Source: Deltaproteobacteria bacterium (lineage in GTDB: Bacteria > Bdellovibrionota_C > UBA2361 > J135). Taken from it: DNA of 29,442 nucleotides. Positions 15,856 to 23,739 of this stretch are shown here, piece by piece. How positions within the stretch are numbered: position 1 is the stretch's first letter; each line of letters starts with the position of its first letter. The stretch spans positions 1 to 29,442 of the forward strand of contig JACKAH010000021.1 in the NCBI GenBank assembly GCA_020635175.1. The letters are read 5' to 3'. The notes under the pieces were generated by a model that searched no databases, was not told the origin of the DNA, and saw only the letters and a list, made by a program, of their open reading frames with translations. The translations under genes and the position numbers were made by a program.

Positions 15856-17534
15856 TGAGCTTCTAGAGCGTGGGTTTTTTCGTACTCTTTCCAGTGCGCA
15901 TTTGATTCTTCGTTAGCACCCTCCTGTTGCAACTTACGTGAGAGGTAAAACCAAACCGGAGCAAAGCTACTGTGCGATTTAGATATGTCTTTAAGGACAT
16001 CCAGATCATTATAATCGAGTTTATACCAACCCTTAGGAGCTCTCTGTAATAATTCTTGTGATTTCTTAATCAACTCTTCGTCGAATAGCAGACCCATACC
16101 ATGCTTGACTCTCTCAACGGTAAAAGGATCAAACACCAAATCTCCACTGCAATCTGTCACCAATTGAGCTAAGGTGTAATTTTGGAAAACCACCTGCTCC
16201 TGCTCGAGCGCATCAACAGAAACCGCTCCCTCAACTCTAGCCTCGCAATCAAGCACAATACCCCAACCCTTATGGCAAGCTCTGGTAAAGAGTTCGCGCA
16301 TCATAAAGGCAGAAAGGGTGTAGCCTTCCGATAAGAGTCCCATATCCTGCAACGCTATTTTCCTAATAGCTATTGAGATTCCTTGAAATGGAGCAAATAG
16401 TAATCCCTCTAAGTTGAGTGAACCATTCTCTGCTTTTAAACTTTCTGCAACACTCGTCATCACACCCTGCGGGACAATTAGTGCAGCTTTATCTTCAGAA
16501 AAAGAATTACAAACCTGAAGACAGAATTCTGGATTAACAATCAATCCAGGAGTAAGGAAAGCCTGGTAGAGTGAGCAAGCGGCATGTACACCAGAAGACA
16601 TTGCAGCAGTAACATTTTTATCCTGAGCTTTAACGTACCTCAATGGAGTTTGCCCAGAGGTGTGGGCTTCGAGTACAAAGTTTTTGATTGATTTTGAATC
16701 TTGCTTATTATCAGCATAGTCAACAAGCAAAACTTCATAATCGGTATTTGATTGTACGAAGATACTGCCAAGTGTGGATTCCAGATCCAGATCAATTTTC
16801 TTACATGGGATGACAAACGAAAGTGAGTTCTCAATCAGCGCAGATCTATATGAATTACGCCTAAAGATACGAGACATTTCAGGCTCGGCAGATTGCATCT
16901 GACTTGTTTTATTATCCTCATACATCCTGTAGTAAGAGAAAAGCTGAGGAACTCGCTTGATTTTACTCCTTAACCAGAGCCGCATCCAAAGATCGTAATC
17001 CATACAAAAGTTGAGATCTTGATCTAGATAGTAGTCCTGGCCTAAAGCGGCTTGATCTAAAATTTCCCTTCTAAAGAAAATAGATGGCTGAGTTGGGATT
17101 GAATATGGAACCCAATACTTAAGTAAATCAAACCAATTTCGTTCAACGTTCGGTACAATGTAGTCAGGGTTACCGTTTCTATCTGTAATCTGACAGGTCC
17201 CCATTACTATGTCATAACCCTGCATCTCCTGTGCAACTGTATGCAGGACATTCTCTGCATACCAATCATCAGAGTTCAGCCAGGTAACTATCTCACCGGT
17301 TGCTTTTGCAAAGCCTTTATTCAAGGCATCGGTCTGCCCGTTATCAGGCTCTGAAGTCCAGTCTAAATCAGAATAGGATTTTAAGACGTCTAGTGTTGAA
17401 TCAGTAGAACCACCATCAACAACAATATGCTCAATGTTCGGATAATTTTGGGCCCGAATTGATTCGATTGTATCTTTAATAAACTCCCCCTGGTTAAAAG
17501 AGGGAGTTATAATCGAGATCTTAGGATGCTTCAT
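15852..17534 (-). CDS. Double-domain GT2 glycosyltransferase with a degenerate second domain
   Basis: A 560-residue cytoplasmic protein. Residues 1-235 are a complete GT-A domain: 'ISIITPSFNQGEFIKDTIES' opens the nucleotide-binding fold, 'DGGSTDST' is at 40-47, and 'WLNSDDWY' (85-92) holds the DxD-type metal site. A second GT2-like domain starts near residue 237 ('SLSFVIPCKK') with the second-strand Asp at 272 ('LLVDYADN'), but where the DxD should be it reads 'YQAFLTPGLIVNPEF', with no acidic residue. It is probably inactive and may bind a substrate or partner. The C-terminal about 100 residues are helical. It starts inside the upstream gene (14-nt overlap) and ends in a 4-nt overlap with the next. 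Confidence 0.85.
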   Translation of the reverse strand: MKHPKISIITPSFNQGEFIKDTIESIRAQNYPNIEHIVVDGGSTDSTLDVLKSYSDLDWTSEPDNGQTDALNKGFAKATGEIVTWLNSDDWYAENVLHTVAQEMQGYDIVMGTCQITDRNGNPDYIVPNVERNWFDLLKYWVPYSIPTQPSIFFRREILDQAALGQDYYLDQDLNFCMDYDLWMRLWLRSKIKRVPQLFSYYRMYEDNKTSQMQSAEPEMSRIFRRNSYRSALIENSLSFVIPCKKIDLDLESTLGSIFVQSNTDYEVLLVDYADNKQDSKSIKNFVLEAHTSGQTPLRYVKAQDKNVTAAMSSGVHAACSLYQAFLTPGLIVNPEFCLQVCNSFSEDKAALIVPQGVMTSVAESLKAENGSLNLEGLLFAPFQGISIAIRKIALQDMGLLSEGYTLSAFMMRELFTRACHKGWGIVLDCEARVEGAVSVDALEQEQVVFQNYTLAQLVTDCSGDLVFDPFTVERVKHGMGLLFDEELIKKSQELLQRAPKGWYKLDYNDLDVLKDISKSHSSFAPVWFYLSRKLQQEGANEESNAHWKEYEKTHALEAQ

Positions 17535-18207
17535 TCTGTTGGAGGTCAGGCTCAGCTACATCTGGCCAGAGGCAAACAACATCCTCACTATCAAGGTGGT
17601 ATACCCCTAACTCATCTCCATAACGCTGAAAACCGTATCTAACAGCTCCACCGTTATCTCTCAATAGGTCGCGGCACTCCTTTTCTTCGCCATTAAACCA
17701 TAGGTCTTGGTAACGTCTGAGTAGATCCTCATCATCTAACAATTCACGATCGATCATTGCTAAACAGCGAGTATCTATAAAAACTCGACCCTTTGAATTA
17801 TCGGTCTTTGAGGTAATCTCCTCTGTATCAATATCTTCACCATCTGGGTGAATAACAATTGTGAACGCAAATGGATCACGTTCAATTCTGTAAGTTCCTG
17901 GTTCAAGTGAAACTACGCAACCGCCAAACTGTTTGACGATATCATCTCTTTTTTCTGGTTCATCAATTGAACCGACAACTGCATCGACGAATTGTGGGTT
18001 CGCAAGCATAAACTGATCGATAAAAACTAGCTGCCCACTCTCTACAGAGATACGCTCTCTCTTGTTACCACTAATTGAGGCATCACGTGGGTTTCTGGAA
18101 CGGTGTCCTCTATTATTATTGTTATTGTTACGTCTGAAGTTTCTACCTCCCCTACCACGCTGATTATTTCTGTTACGATTATTGTTTCTATGGAATCTAG
18201 CACCCAT
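17521..18207 (-). CDS. Arg/Asn/Gly-rich putative nucleic-acid-binding protein with a duplicated acidic domain
   Basis: A 228-residue protein. Residues 1-45 are disordered and very rich in Arg, Asn and Gly, including RGRGG and poly-Asn. The remainder is a folded acidic domain with what looks like an internal repeat: 'SGQLVFIDQFML' (near 57-68) and 'RVFIDTRCLAMIDRELL' (near 140-156). The tail is basic in composition and RGG-like, which suggests RNA binding. The C-terminal fold is not recognised. A Shine-Dalgarno-like AAAGGA is upstream. It heads the glycosyltransferase operon and overlaps its first gene by 14 nt, so it may regulate that operon. The leader holds two inverted repeats. The role is inferred only. 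Confidence 0.6.
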   Translation of the reverse strand: MGARFHRNNNRNRNNQRGRGGRNFRRNNNNNNRGHRSRNPRDASISGNKRERISVESGQLVFIDQFMLANPQFVDAVVGSIDEPEKRDDIVKQFGGCVVSLEPGTYRIERDPFAFTIVIHPDGEDIDTEEITSKTDNSKGRVFIDTRCLAMIDRELLDDEDLLRRYQDLWFNGEEKECRDLLRDNGGAVRYGFQRYGDELGVYHLDSEDVVCLWPDVAEPDLQQNEAS

Positions 18208-18287
18208 TACTTATTTTCCTTTACTTCTATATATGTTTTGTAGAATTGGCCCTGCCTAAATCTAAACTAGTAAAATGCTGCAAAGCC

Positions 18288-18319
18288 GAATATTTAGGTA
18301 CTCCTAACGGAGAATATTC
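18288..18319 (-). promoter_or_regulatory. Nested leader hairpin upstream of the Arg/Asn/Gly-rich protein gene
   Basis: GAATATT (18288-18294) pairs with AATATTC (18313-18319), with CTCC-TAAC-GGAG (18301-18312) nested inside. It lies 81-112 bases ahead of the start on the minus strand and would fold as one hairpin with an internal bulge in a transcript that includes it. It may be regulatory; no promoter is clearly seen. Confidence 0.35.
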
Positions 18320-18383
18320 CTATCATATAACCTAATCCCAAGACTACTTATCAAAGAAAATAGGCTAAAATTTCAAAGTTAAA

Positions 18384-18438
18384 TAAATGCCTGTTTTTTC
18401 TATTTTTTTCAAGTGCTAAGGACAACTTCAGGCATTTA
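18384..18438. repeat. Ten-base inverted repeat in the 374-nt intergenic region
   Basis: TAAATGCCTG (18384-18393) and CAGGCATTTA (18429-18438) are exact reverse complements separated by 35 bases rich in T. The gap 18208-18581 is otherwise without a convincing gene and holds the divergent control regions of two operons. On either strand it could be an operator pair or a terminator-like stem; I cannot tell which. Confidence 0.4.
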
Positions 18439-18581
18439 GCAGCAACTAACTTTATGACTTCAGTAGCTTAACAAACCACAAAACTGAGAGCACCTCCTTA
18501 TTAAGCAAGAGAGAAATCAAGCCGATAACTTATTATAAGGCTGCAGAAGCTTTTATACTGTTATTTCAAAGGGTTATTGTT

Positions 18582-19067
18582 ATGCAGATCGGTTTTGAGC
18601 CCCCGTTGCATCAAGACGAGCGCAACGCAGGTGTGTGCTTTGATGCCAACAACATAGTACTTCAGGGCATATACTTTGATGAAATTTCTCTATTTCGAGC
18701 TCGTAGGAAGTGGGTCACAACTTTTGAAAATAGCTTCATGCTACAGCATGATAAAGATTTCACATTAGAGACTTCAAAGAACTATGATGACCACAGTTTT
18801 TCACTTCTTTGTAGCTTTCATACAGCCTGTGGACGCTACGCATTTTGGCGCATAACAAATTACCAAGCACCAGAAGCGCAATATGAGATTGAAACAGCTC
18901 ATATTCCTTACTGTGAGTCGCGTAAAGATGACATCTTTATGGCACCTGATCTAATGCCGATAGAGCAATCTCCGCTTGTCCTTTCTGGCGTAAAAAGAGA
19001 ACGCAAAGATTCGATGCTTGAAAAGCTGATGGATGCGATTCTACAGGTTCGTAAAAATATTTCGTAG
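18582..19067 (+). CDS. Protein of unknown function
   Basis: A 161-residue soluble protein with no signal peptide, membrane helix or recognised motif. It has alternating short strands and charged turns ('NNIVLQGIYFDEISLFRARR', 'SLLCSFHTACGRYAFWRI') and ends in a helix rich in Lys and Asp ('DSMLEKLMDAILQVRKN'). It may be a small beta-rich regulatory or PilZ-like domain, which is a guess from 'GIYFDEISLFRARR'. AAAGGG lies 14 bases before the ATG and TATACT about 25 bases before it, a plausible promoter. The next gene starts 118 nt later. Confidence 0.55.
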   Translation: MQIGFEPPLHQDERNAGVCFDANNIVLQGIYFDEISLFRARRKWVTTFENSFMLQHDKDFTLETSKNYDDHSFSLLCSFHTACGRYAFWRITNYQAPEAQYEIETAHIPYCESRKDDIFMAPDLMPIEQSPLVLSGVKRERKDSMLEKLMDAILQVRKNIS

Positions 19068-19185
19068 AGCCTGTACGTAATTCTCAGATTTAGACCTTAA
19101 AAGACACTTAAAACAATATTTGAGTCATAACTAATTTAGGGCACATTACGTGTCCATTTTGATCTTTTTTAGTCTTGAATTAGTT

Positions 19186-19461
19186 ATGGCTAGACTCTCA
19201 AAATCAGGAAGACAGATCATCTCGGCCAGTGAAGTCGGTGCCTATACAGTATGTCCAGAAAGTTGGCGCTTACGCACAGTTGAAAAAGTCTCTCAAAACC
19301 TCTCCTCTCGCGTGATCAAAGGTCAGAAGATGCATGACCAATGGACTGAAAAATACGACGAATCGATTTTTGTTTATAAACTAGCACGACTTGTGATCTC
19401 TCTATTAGTTCTAGTTTTAGCCACATTTTTACTACTTGGAAAATTCTCAATTTTAAAATGA
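19186..19461 (+). CDS. Cas4-like nuclease, N-terminal half with membrane helix
   Basis: A 91-residue protein from the ATG at 19186; an in-frame GTG at 19150 would add a hydrophobic stub. The first 50 residues match the start of Cas4/RecB-type PD-(D/E)XK nucleases: 'ISASEVGAYTVCPESWRLR' supplies the single N-terminal cluster cysteine (C23), and G46 and H50 in GQKMH give the nuclease's first conserved helix. A membrane helix (about 66-88) then ends the frame. Its stop overlaps the start of the next ORF by four bases (ATGA), and that ORF holds every remaining motif. Together they would make one membrane-bound iron-sulfur nuclease in two pieces. A broken single gene is the main alternative. No CRISPR array or cas1 lies nearby. 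Confidence 0.65.
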   Translation: MARLSKSGRQIISASEVGAYTVCPESWRLRTVEKVSQNLSSRVIKGQKMHDQWTEKYDESIFVYKLARLVISLLVLVLATFLLLGKFSILK

Positions 19462-20078
19462 TAGAGCAGGCACTAAGAGATTTTTTTGGAACACTAGTAG
19501 AGGTATCATCTCTAGATACAGATCTATTACTTTTTGCAATGTTAGTAGCTGTCTGCATCATTACCTTTGATAGTCTTCAGATTATAGCTACTAGAAAAAG
19601 GCGAGAAGCTGGCCTAGAAAAGAAATCTATCACTCTCGGACTAGATGGAAGTAAAATGCTTCCTGTTAAAAATTACGTTTCAGAATCGCAAGGGCTAGCC
19701 GGACGACCAGACGCTATAATTATTGAAAACGGATTTATCATTCCTGTTGAAAGAAAGCCTTTAGCTAGAAAGTTAAGAGACCGTTATGTTGCTCAACTAC
19801 TTGTATATATGCGATTGATTGAAGAGGTAGAGGGCAAAAAGCCTCCTTATGGATATCTTATTTTAGGTTCAAACTGCAGACGCGTTAAGATAACAAACAC
19901 TGACAATCGCCAAGCCTGGCTTCAAAAAATGATTGATGAAATGCATGAAATTTTAGATGGTGCTCAGGCCATGGCCACACCACGTGTATCAAAATGTAAA
20001 CGTTGCGATGTAAGCTCTGCCTGTAGTTTTAAAGCAGAAGAAGCTAGCGAGCAGTTAGTAAAGGTTGGACAAAGATAA
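19458..20078 (+). CDS. Cas4-like nuclease, C-terminal catalytic half with membrane helix
   Basis: A 206-residue protein. It begins with a short helix and a membrane segment (about residues 22-43), which would be the second helix of a hairpin with the partner's segment. The PD-(D/E)XK core follows: D85 in GRPDAI, E98 and K100 in VERKP, and Q113 and Y117 in QLLVY. C180, C183 and C189 (C-x2-C-x5-C) are the three C-terminal cluster ligands of Cas4-type nucleases; the fourth is C23 of the preceding ORF. All catalytic and cluster residues are thus retained between the two. Such enzymes cleave single-stranded DNA ends; the membrane location is unusual, and the target is unknown. Overlap of four bases with the previous gene suggests coupled translation. 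Confidence 0.7.
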   Translation: MIEQALRDFFGTLVEVSSLDTDLLLFAMLVAVCIITFDSLQIIATRKRREAGLEKKSITLGLDGSKMLPVKNYVSESQGLAGRPDAIIIENGFIIPVERKPLARKLRDRYVAQLLVYMRLIEEVEGKKPPYGYLILGSNCRRVKITNTDNRQAWLQKMIDEMHEILDGAQAMATPRVSKCKRCDVSSACSFKAEEASEQLVKVGQR

Positions 20079-20089
20079 ATGCAATAGTA

Positions 20090-21334
20090 CTAGGCGGCTT
20101 CCTTGCCCCGGAAATAATCTGCAATTGCTATAAATCGATATGAGTGAGCTTGGTCCTTAGCAACGATGGCACCCATCATAAGCATTGCATATATATGAGT
20201 GTGCTGATCAGGTGTAAATTGAGTGTGAAGTAACGCTGCCTTAACGACTGCTAAATCTGGAGCGATGCCTGCTTTATGGCAACTCTTTATCCCTGTAATA
20301 AATGCGTCAGCCGATACAGAGTCCTGTTCAGGCAACTGCTTGCAAAAATGTTTAGCTTGAGTCTCCTGTGAGATTCCTGGATGAATAGCCCTACTATCAG
20401 TAGCACCTCTCAATAAGGCATTTAGATCTCCTGCTAATTCAATATAGTGCTTTGCACTTGCTCTATCACTAGACCAAAGCATAACTGCAACTTGAGCACT
20501 TAGATCTCGAATCGCTACAATGTTTCTATTTGGAATGACCTTCCAAATTGCATTCTCAATTCGGTCTGCACCTTCTCTATCAAGAGGCTTGGAATCTCTT
20601 ATGTGATGCAAAACAACAAAATGCGCAACTTCAGGGCGCAATCTATGTTGTGGAGTTAACTCATTAATCGAAAGAAAAGAGGCTTGGTGCACGTAAAGCT
20701 CTCGTAAAGTCTCTCTCGAAAGTAATCTATAATTATCAGGAAGACCACAAGTTAAAATTCCAATCTTTGCTACTTCAATTAATTCCGCATAATGAATTGA
20801 TTCTAGGTTAGCTTTTTGCGCTAAACTCACTAGGGACATAACAGGTGCCGTTTCACCGCTATATGCATATGCTCGAAATATTTCGAGTAAATCTTCAGGA
20901 GACTCAATTGTTAAGTTTCTGACCTCTTCTGGAGTTGATAAATTTGAAGCTAATAATGGGTCTGCAACTATCCTATACTCTCCTGCTCTATCATTTAAGA
21001 AATTAGCAAAGTCTTGGTAGTTTTTTGCAAAATTTTCATCACTACAATAAATGGCACAGTCAAGAGCAGCATCTCTAAGAAACGCAATAGCATCAGCCTC
21101 AAGAGCTGGATTAGATCCGATAATTCGTTCTTTTAAAACAGTGAGAGCCGTTGCATCAAAATTAGATTCTATCTTGTCACGATCAATACACTCAGCTGTA
21201 TGATGCTCAAAGGCTTTGAGCAACTCATCTGTTGTTACAGGTTCACCGACAGTATACTCTTTTACACAAGATATGATCTCTTCCAAGCTAGGGCTTGGAG
21301 ATGAGCCTCGATGCTCTAAACTTTCTCTAGACAT
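20090..21334 (-). CDS. Large helical protein of unknown function
   Basis: A 414-residue soluble protein that appears almost wholly helical, with repeated stretches such as 'SPEDLLEIFRAYAYSGETAPVMSL' and 'HYAELIEVAKIGILTCG' spaced like TPR- or pentatricopeptide-type helix pairs. No catalytic motif, signal peptide or membrane helix is seen. AGGA five bases ahead of the ATG is a Shine-Dalgarno site. It may be a protein- or RNA-binding scaffold, but this is only a reading of secondary structure. It converges with the split nuclease, with 11 nt between stop codons. Confidence 0.55.
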   Translation of the reverse strand: MSRESLEHRGSSPSPSLEEIISCVKEYTVGEPVTTDELLKAFEHHTAECIDRDKIESNFDATALTVLKERIIGSNPALEADAIAFLRDAALDCAIYCSDENFAKNYQDFANFLNDRAGEYRIVADPLLASNLSTPEEVRNLTIESPEDLLEIFRAYAYSGETAPVMSLVSLAQKANLESIHYAELIEVAKIGILTCGLPDNYRLLSRETLRELYVHQASFLSINELTPQHRLRPEVAHFVVLHHIRDSKPLDREGADRIENAIWKVIPNRNIVAIRDLSAQVAVMLWSSDRASAKHYIELAGDLNALLRGATDSRAIHPGISQETQAKHFCKQLPEQDSVSADAFITGIKSCHKAGIAPDLAVVKAALLHTQFTPDQHTHIYAMLMMGAIVAKDQAHSYRFIAIADYFRGKEAA

Positions 21335-21451
21335 TTTTCCTAACCAACCAAGAAATTCAACACTCTGTGATTGTTATGCTAAAAATTGAAAATTAATAGC
21401 ACTTAAGATTCAAAACATAAGATGCTGTTGTTGTTAGATAAAATAAGAATT

Positions 21452-22636
21452 CTATCGGGCTTCAACTAAGCCTTGGGCCTTTAAAAGAAAAACCCTGTTA
21501 GCTTTAAGCTTGGCAGCTAAGTGAAGGTTGGATTTTGAAAACTCCATCAGATCATCATTTGATTCAATTTCATTTGCTTTTAAGAAAGCAATCCAAAACT
21601 CTTTTGCATCTTTCTCAGTTTCAAAGGCGAGGCCCCAATAGATCATAAAGCTATTATCTGAGAGTTGATAAAGCTTAACTAAATCGCCGAGCCAACCTTT
21701 ACCAGCAAGTATCGCGTCTGATCTTGAATTATGATCAGCGACTAGAAGTCTAGCTGCATACTGACCAAGTCTGTCCTTATAGATCTCTCGTACAGATTTT
21801 ACTTTTAGTTTGATTAGAAATTTCTGAAGTAAATCATCGGGGAGCTCTATCTCTAGCTTGCGTTGCTCAGGATATCTATCGCTTTGTAAAATAGCAGAAG
21901 TTGACTCTGGGATATTTTCATATGCTTGTGTCAGAGCTTGAGGACCAAAGCGTCTGAATAGCTTTTCAATAAAGATGGGTCCAAATCTATATGGAAACAG
22001 GGATAGCTCTTCGAACTTCAGCTGTCTCTTGCAGTCATTTGAACCTAATTCAGAACTTGATCCAGAAGGCTCAGGATGAGCAGCTAAAACCTCCTCGGGT
22101 ATCTTATTTTGAAAAAATACTGCTTCTCCTTCTGTTAAAGCAGCAACTGCAATTGCTGAATCGGTCTTATTCGCCCTAGGAGCTGTAATTTTATCAAGGT
22201 TAAAGTACTGATCTTGAATGGCATGAATTACTTCGTGAACTAAAACCACAAAACTTGTTGGCTTCCAACTAGGAACAATTACCTTTCCACTACCAACCTT
22301 ATAGAAAGCAGCCGTCTGATTAAGCGCTTCATTTAAATAACAGCTTTTATAATCGTAATCGCTGTCAAGGATTCCTAAGAGTTTAAAGATAGCCTCCTCG
22401 TGCTGCATCGTTTTAGGAGTAATGTGTTTAAAGATCTCTTCCTGTTGAGATTTTGCAAATTCAGCTTTATTTAATTCAAGACAATCAATTTTGTGAATTA
22501 GATCTAATCCTCTAATCTTTGTCGCTACCTCAGTTGCTAGCGCAAACTCAGCGCATGGATTTACATTATTATCTTCTGCTTTCAGACAATTTGATAAAGC
22601 AAAGAAACTAAGAATAAGAGCCATAAATCGATTCAT
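21452..22636 (-). CDS. Secreted zinc metallopeptidase-like protein (HExxH)
   Basis: A 394-residue exported protein: residues 1-20 are a signal peptide ending LKA before EDNN. Residues 134-138 are HEVIH, the zinc-binding HExxH helix, followed by 'AIQDQYFNLDKI'. About 30 residues later 'AALTEGEAVFF' supplies a glutamate (E169) suitable as the third zinc ligand, the gluzincin arrangement found in many uncharacterised bacterial peptidases. Cysteines in the N-terminal part may form disulfides. Substrate is unknown. No Shine-Dalgarno site is visible; TTGCTT, a 17-base spacer and TCTAAT lie right before the ATG. Confidence 0.75.
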   Translation of the reverse strand: MNRFMALILSFFALSNCLKAEDNNVNPCAEFALATEVATKIRGLDLIHKIDCLELNKAEFAKSQQEEIFKHITPKTMQHEEAIFKLLGILDSDYDYKSCYLNEALNQTAAFYKVGSGKVIVPSWKPTSFVVLVHEVIHAIQDQYFNLDKITAPRANKTDSAIAVAALTEGEAVFFQNKIPEEVLAAHPEPSGSSSELGSNDCKRQLKFEELSLFPYRFGPIFIEKLFRRFGPQALTQAYENIPESTSAILQSDRYPEQRKLEIELPDDLLQKFLIKLKVKSVREIYKDRLGQYAARLLVADHNSRSDAILAGKGWLGDLVKLYQLSDNSFMIYWGLAFETEKDAKEFWIAFLKANEIESNDDLMEFSKSNLHLAAKLKANRVFLLKAQGLVEAR

Positions 22637-22703
22637 AGATTAGATCTAGCATTTTTTGACTAAGCAAAGGAGGCAAAAACTGATTTGTATTGATTTAAAT
22701 CTA

Positions 22704-23627
22704 CTAGCTATAAAACTTAATTGGCTGGTTTGGGGCTATACCGAGAAATGAAGAAATAGAGATTCTATTTATACCACTTACAGCGTGTGGCAAACGTGTA
22801 TTGATAAAAATTGCATCACCTCGCCTTGGATGAATTATACGAGGTGAATAATCTTCGACACGAAAATCATGCTCCGGACCAACAGCAGCAACTTCCTGTG
22901 CAGAAAGTGGTTTACCTGTTAATACTTCTAGCTCCCCACCCTTTGTGGAAGCACGTAAGTACACATTTACTGAAAGGTGAGCAGTGTATTCCTTCCACGG
23001 CCCATCCACATGTGGCAATTTAGTTAGCACACTCCCCTTATCTGCGTTAGTGATTCGACCAATTCCAACAAAGGCTTCGCGATCAAATATTCGTTCACGC
23101 TCTGCACCATCTATGTAAACTTCATTAGCATGGGCAATTACTCTTTCAATCGGGTGAACTCCACCACAAATCTCTCGGACCTGATCCATAAGAATTTCGG
23201 ACCCTGCGAAATATCTCTCTGCTTCCAACGAATCAGCACATTTTCCAATCAAAGTATTACGCGGGACCCCAACCTTATCTACATCAAAGTTTAAGTACCT
23301 AACACCACCTGGAGCTGAGGGATCTGCAACGTTTTGTCCATACAGATCTCTATTTGGATGACAGTTAAAAAATTTTGCTAAGTCTCGACATTTTTGCTTG
23401 CCCAAAAATTTAGGAATTCTAATTGCAACTAGATCTCCACTCGCTAGAGCTTCTAGATCTCCGGGATAGAGTCTATCTGTGGTTAACACACCATCTTCAA
23501 TATATCTAGGGGATGGCTCGTGAAGTAGAGTTGCAGATCTCGGACCAGCTGAACCGACATGCCAGCCCTGCCAGTCTACACAGACTTCCGAGGGTACTTC
23601 AACGGGTTCAGAGAGTTCCACCAACAT
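22704..23627 (-). CDS. 2-Oxoglutarate/Fe(II)-dependent dioxygenase-like protein
   Basis: A 307-residue soluble protein. The C-terminal two thirds has the double-stranded beta-helix pattern: the HxD motif at H206 and D208 ('LPHVDGPW'), the distal histidine H281 in 'RLPHAVSG', and R288 for 2-oxoglutarate in 'NRISISSFLG'. 'GGELEVLTG' lies on the strand between, as in prolyl-4-hydroxylase-related and similar oxygenases. It would hydroxylate a small molecule or a protein using oxygen and 2-oxoglutarate; the substrate is unknown. The first 110 residues are an unrecognised N-terminal extension. A near-perfect promoter with no leader precedes the ATG. Confidence 0.8.
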   Translation of the reverse strand: MLVELSEPVEVPSEVCVDWQGWHVGSAGPRSATLLHEPSPRYIEDGVLTTDRLYPGDLEALASGDLVAIRIPKFLGKQKCRDLAKFFNCHPNRDLYGQNVADPSAPGGVRYLNFDVDKVGVPRNTLIGKCADSLEAERYFAGSEILMDQVREICGGVHPIERVIAHANEVYIDGAERERIFDREAFVGIGRITNADKGSVLTKLPHVDGPWKEYTAHLSVNVYLRASTKGGELEVLTGKPLSAQEVAAVGPEHDFRVEDYSPRIIHPRRGDAIFINTRLPHAVSGINRISISSFLGIAPNQPIKFYS

Positions 23628-23632
23628 AATTG

Positions 23633-23661
23633 ATTATACAATGACGTATATTACTAAGCAA
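23633..23661 (-). promoter_or_regulatory. Strong sigma70-type promoter of a leaderless oxygenase mRNA
   Basis: On the minus strand TTGCTT, a 17-base spacer and a perfect TATAAT are followed after only five bases by the ATG at 23627. Transcription should start at or within a base or two of the start codon. This is the clearest leaderless arrangement in the window. Confidence 0.7.
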
Positions 23662-23739
23662 TCTTACGTAAATATGTATAAATCAGGTATTATTTGGCAT
23701 GAAATTGAAAAGAAATGATCTAAAAAGGCTTGCAAAAAC

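Noticed and set aside
19186..20078. CRISPR-Cas locus, because of the Cas4-like pair
   Set aside because: No repeat-spacer array, cas1 or cas2 is found on either side.
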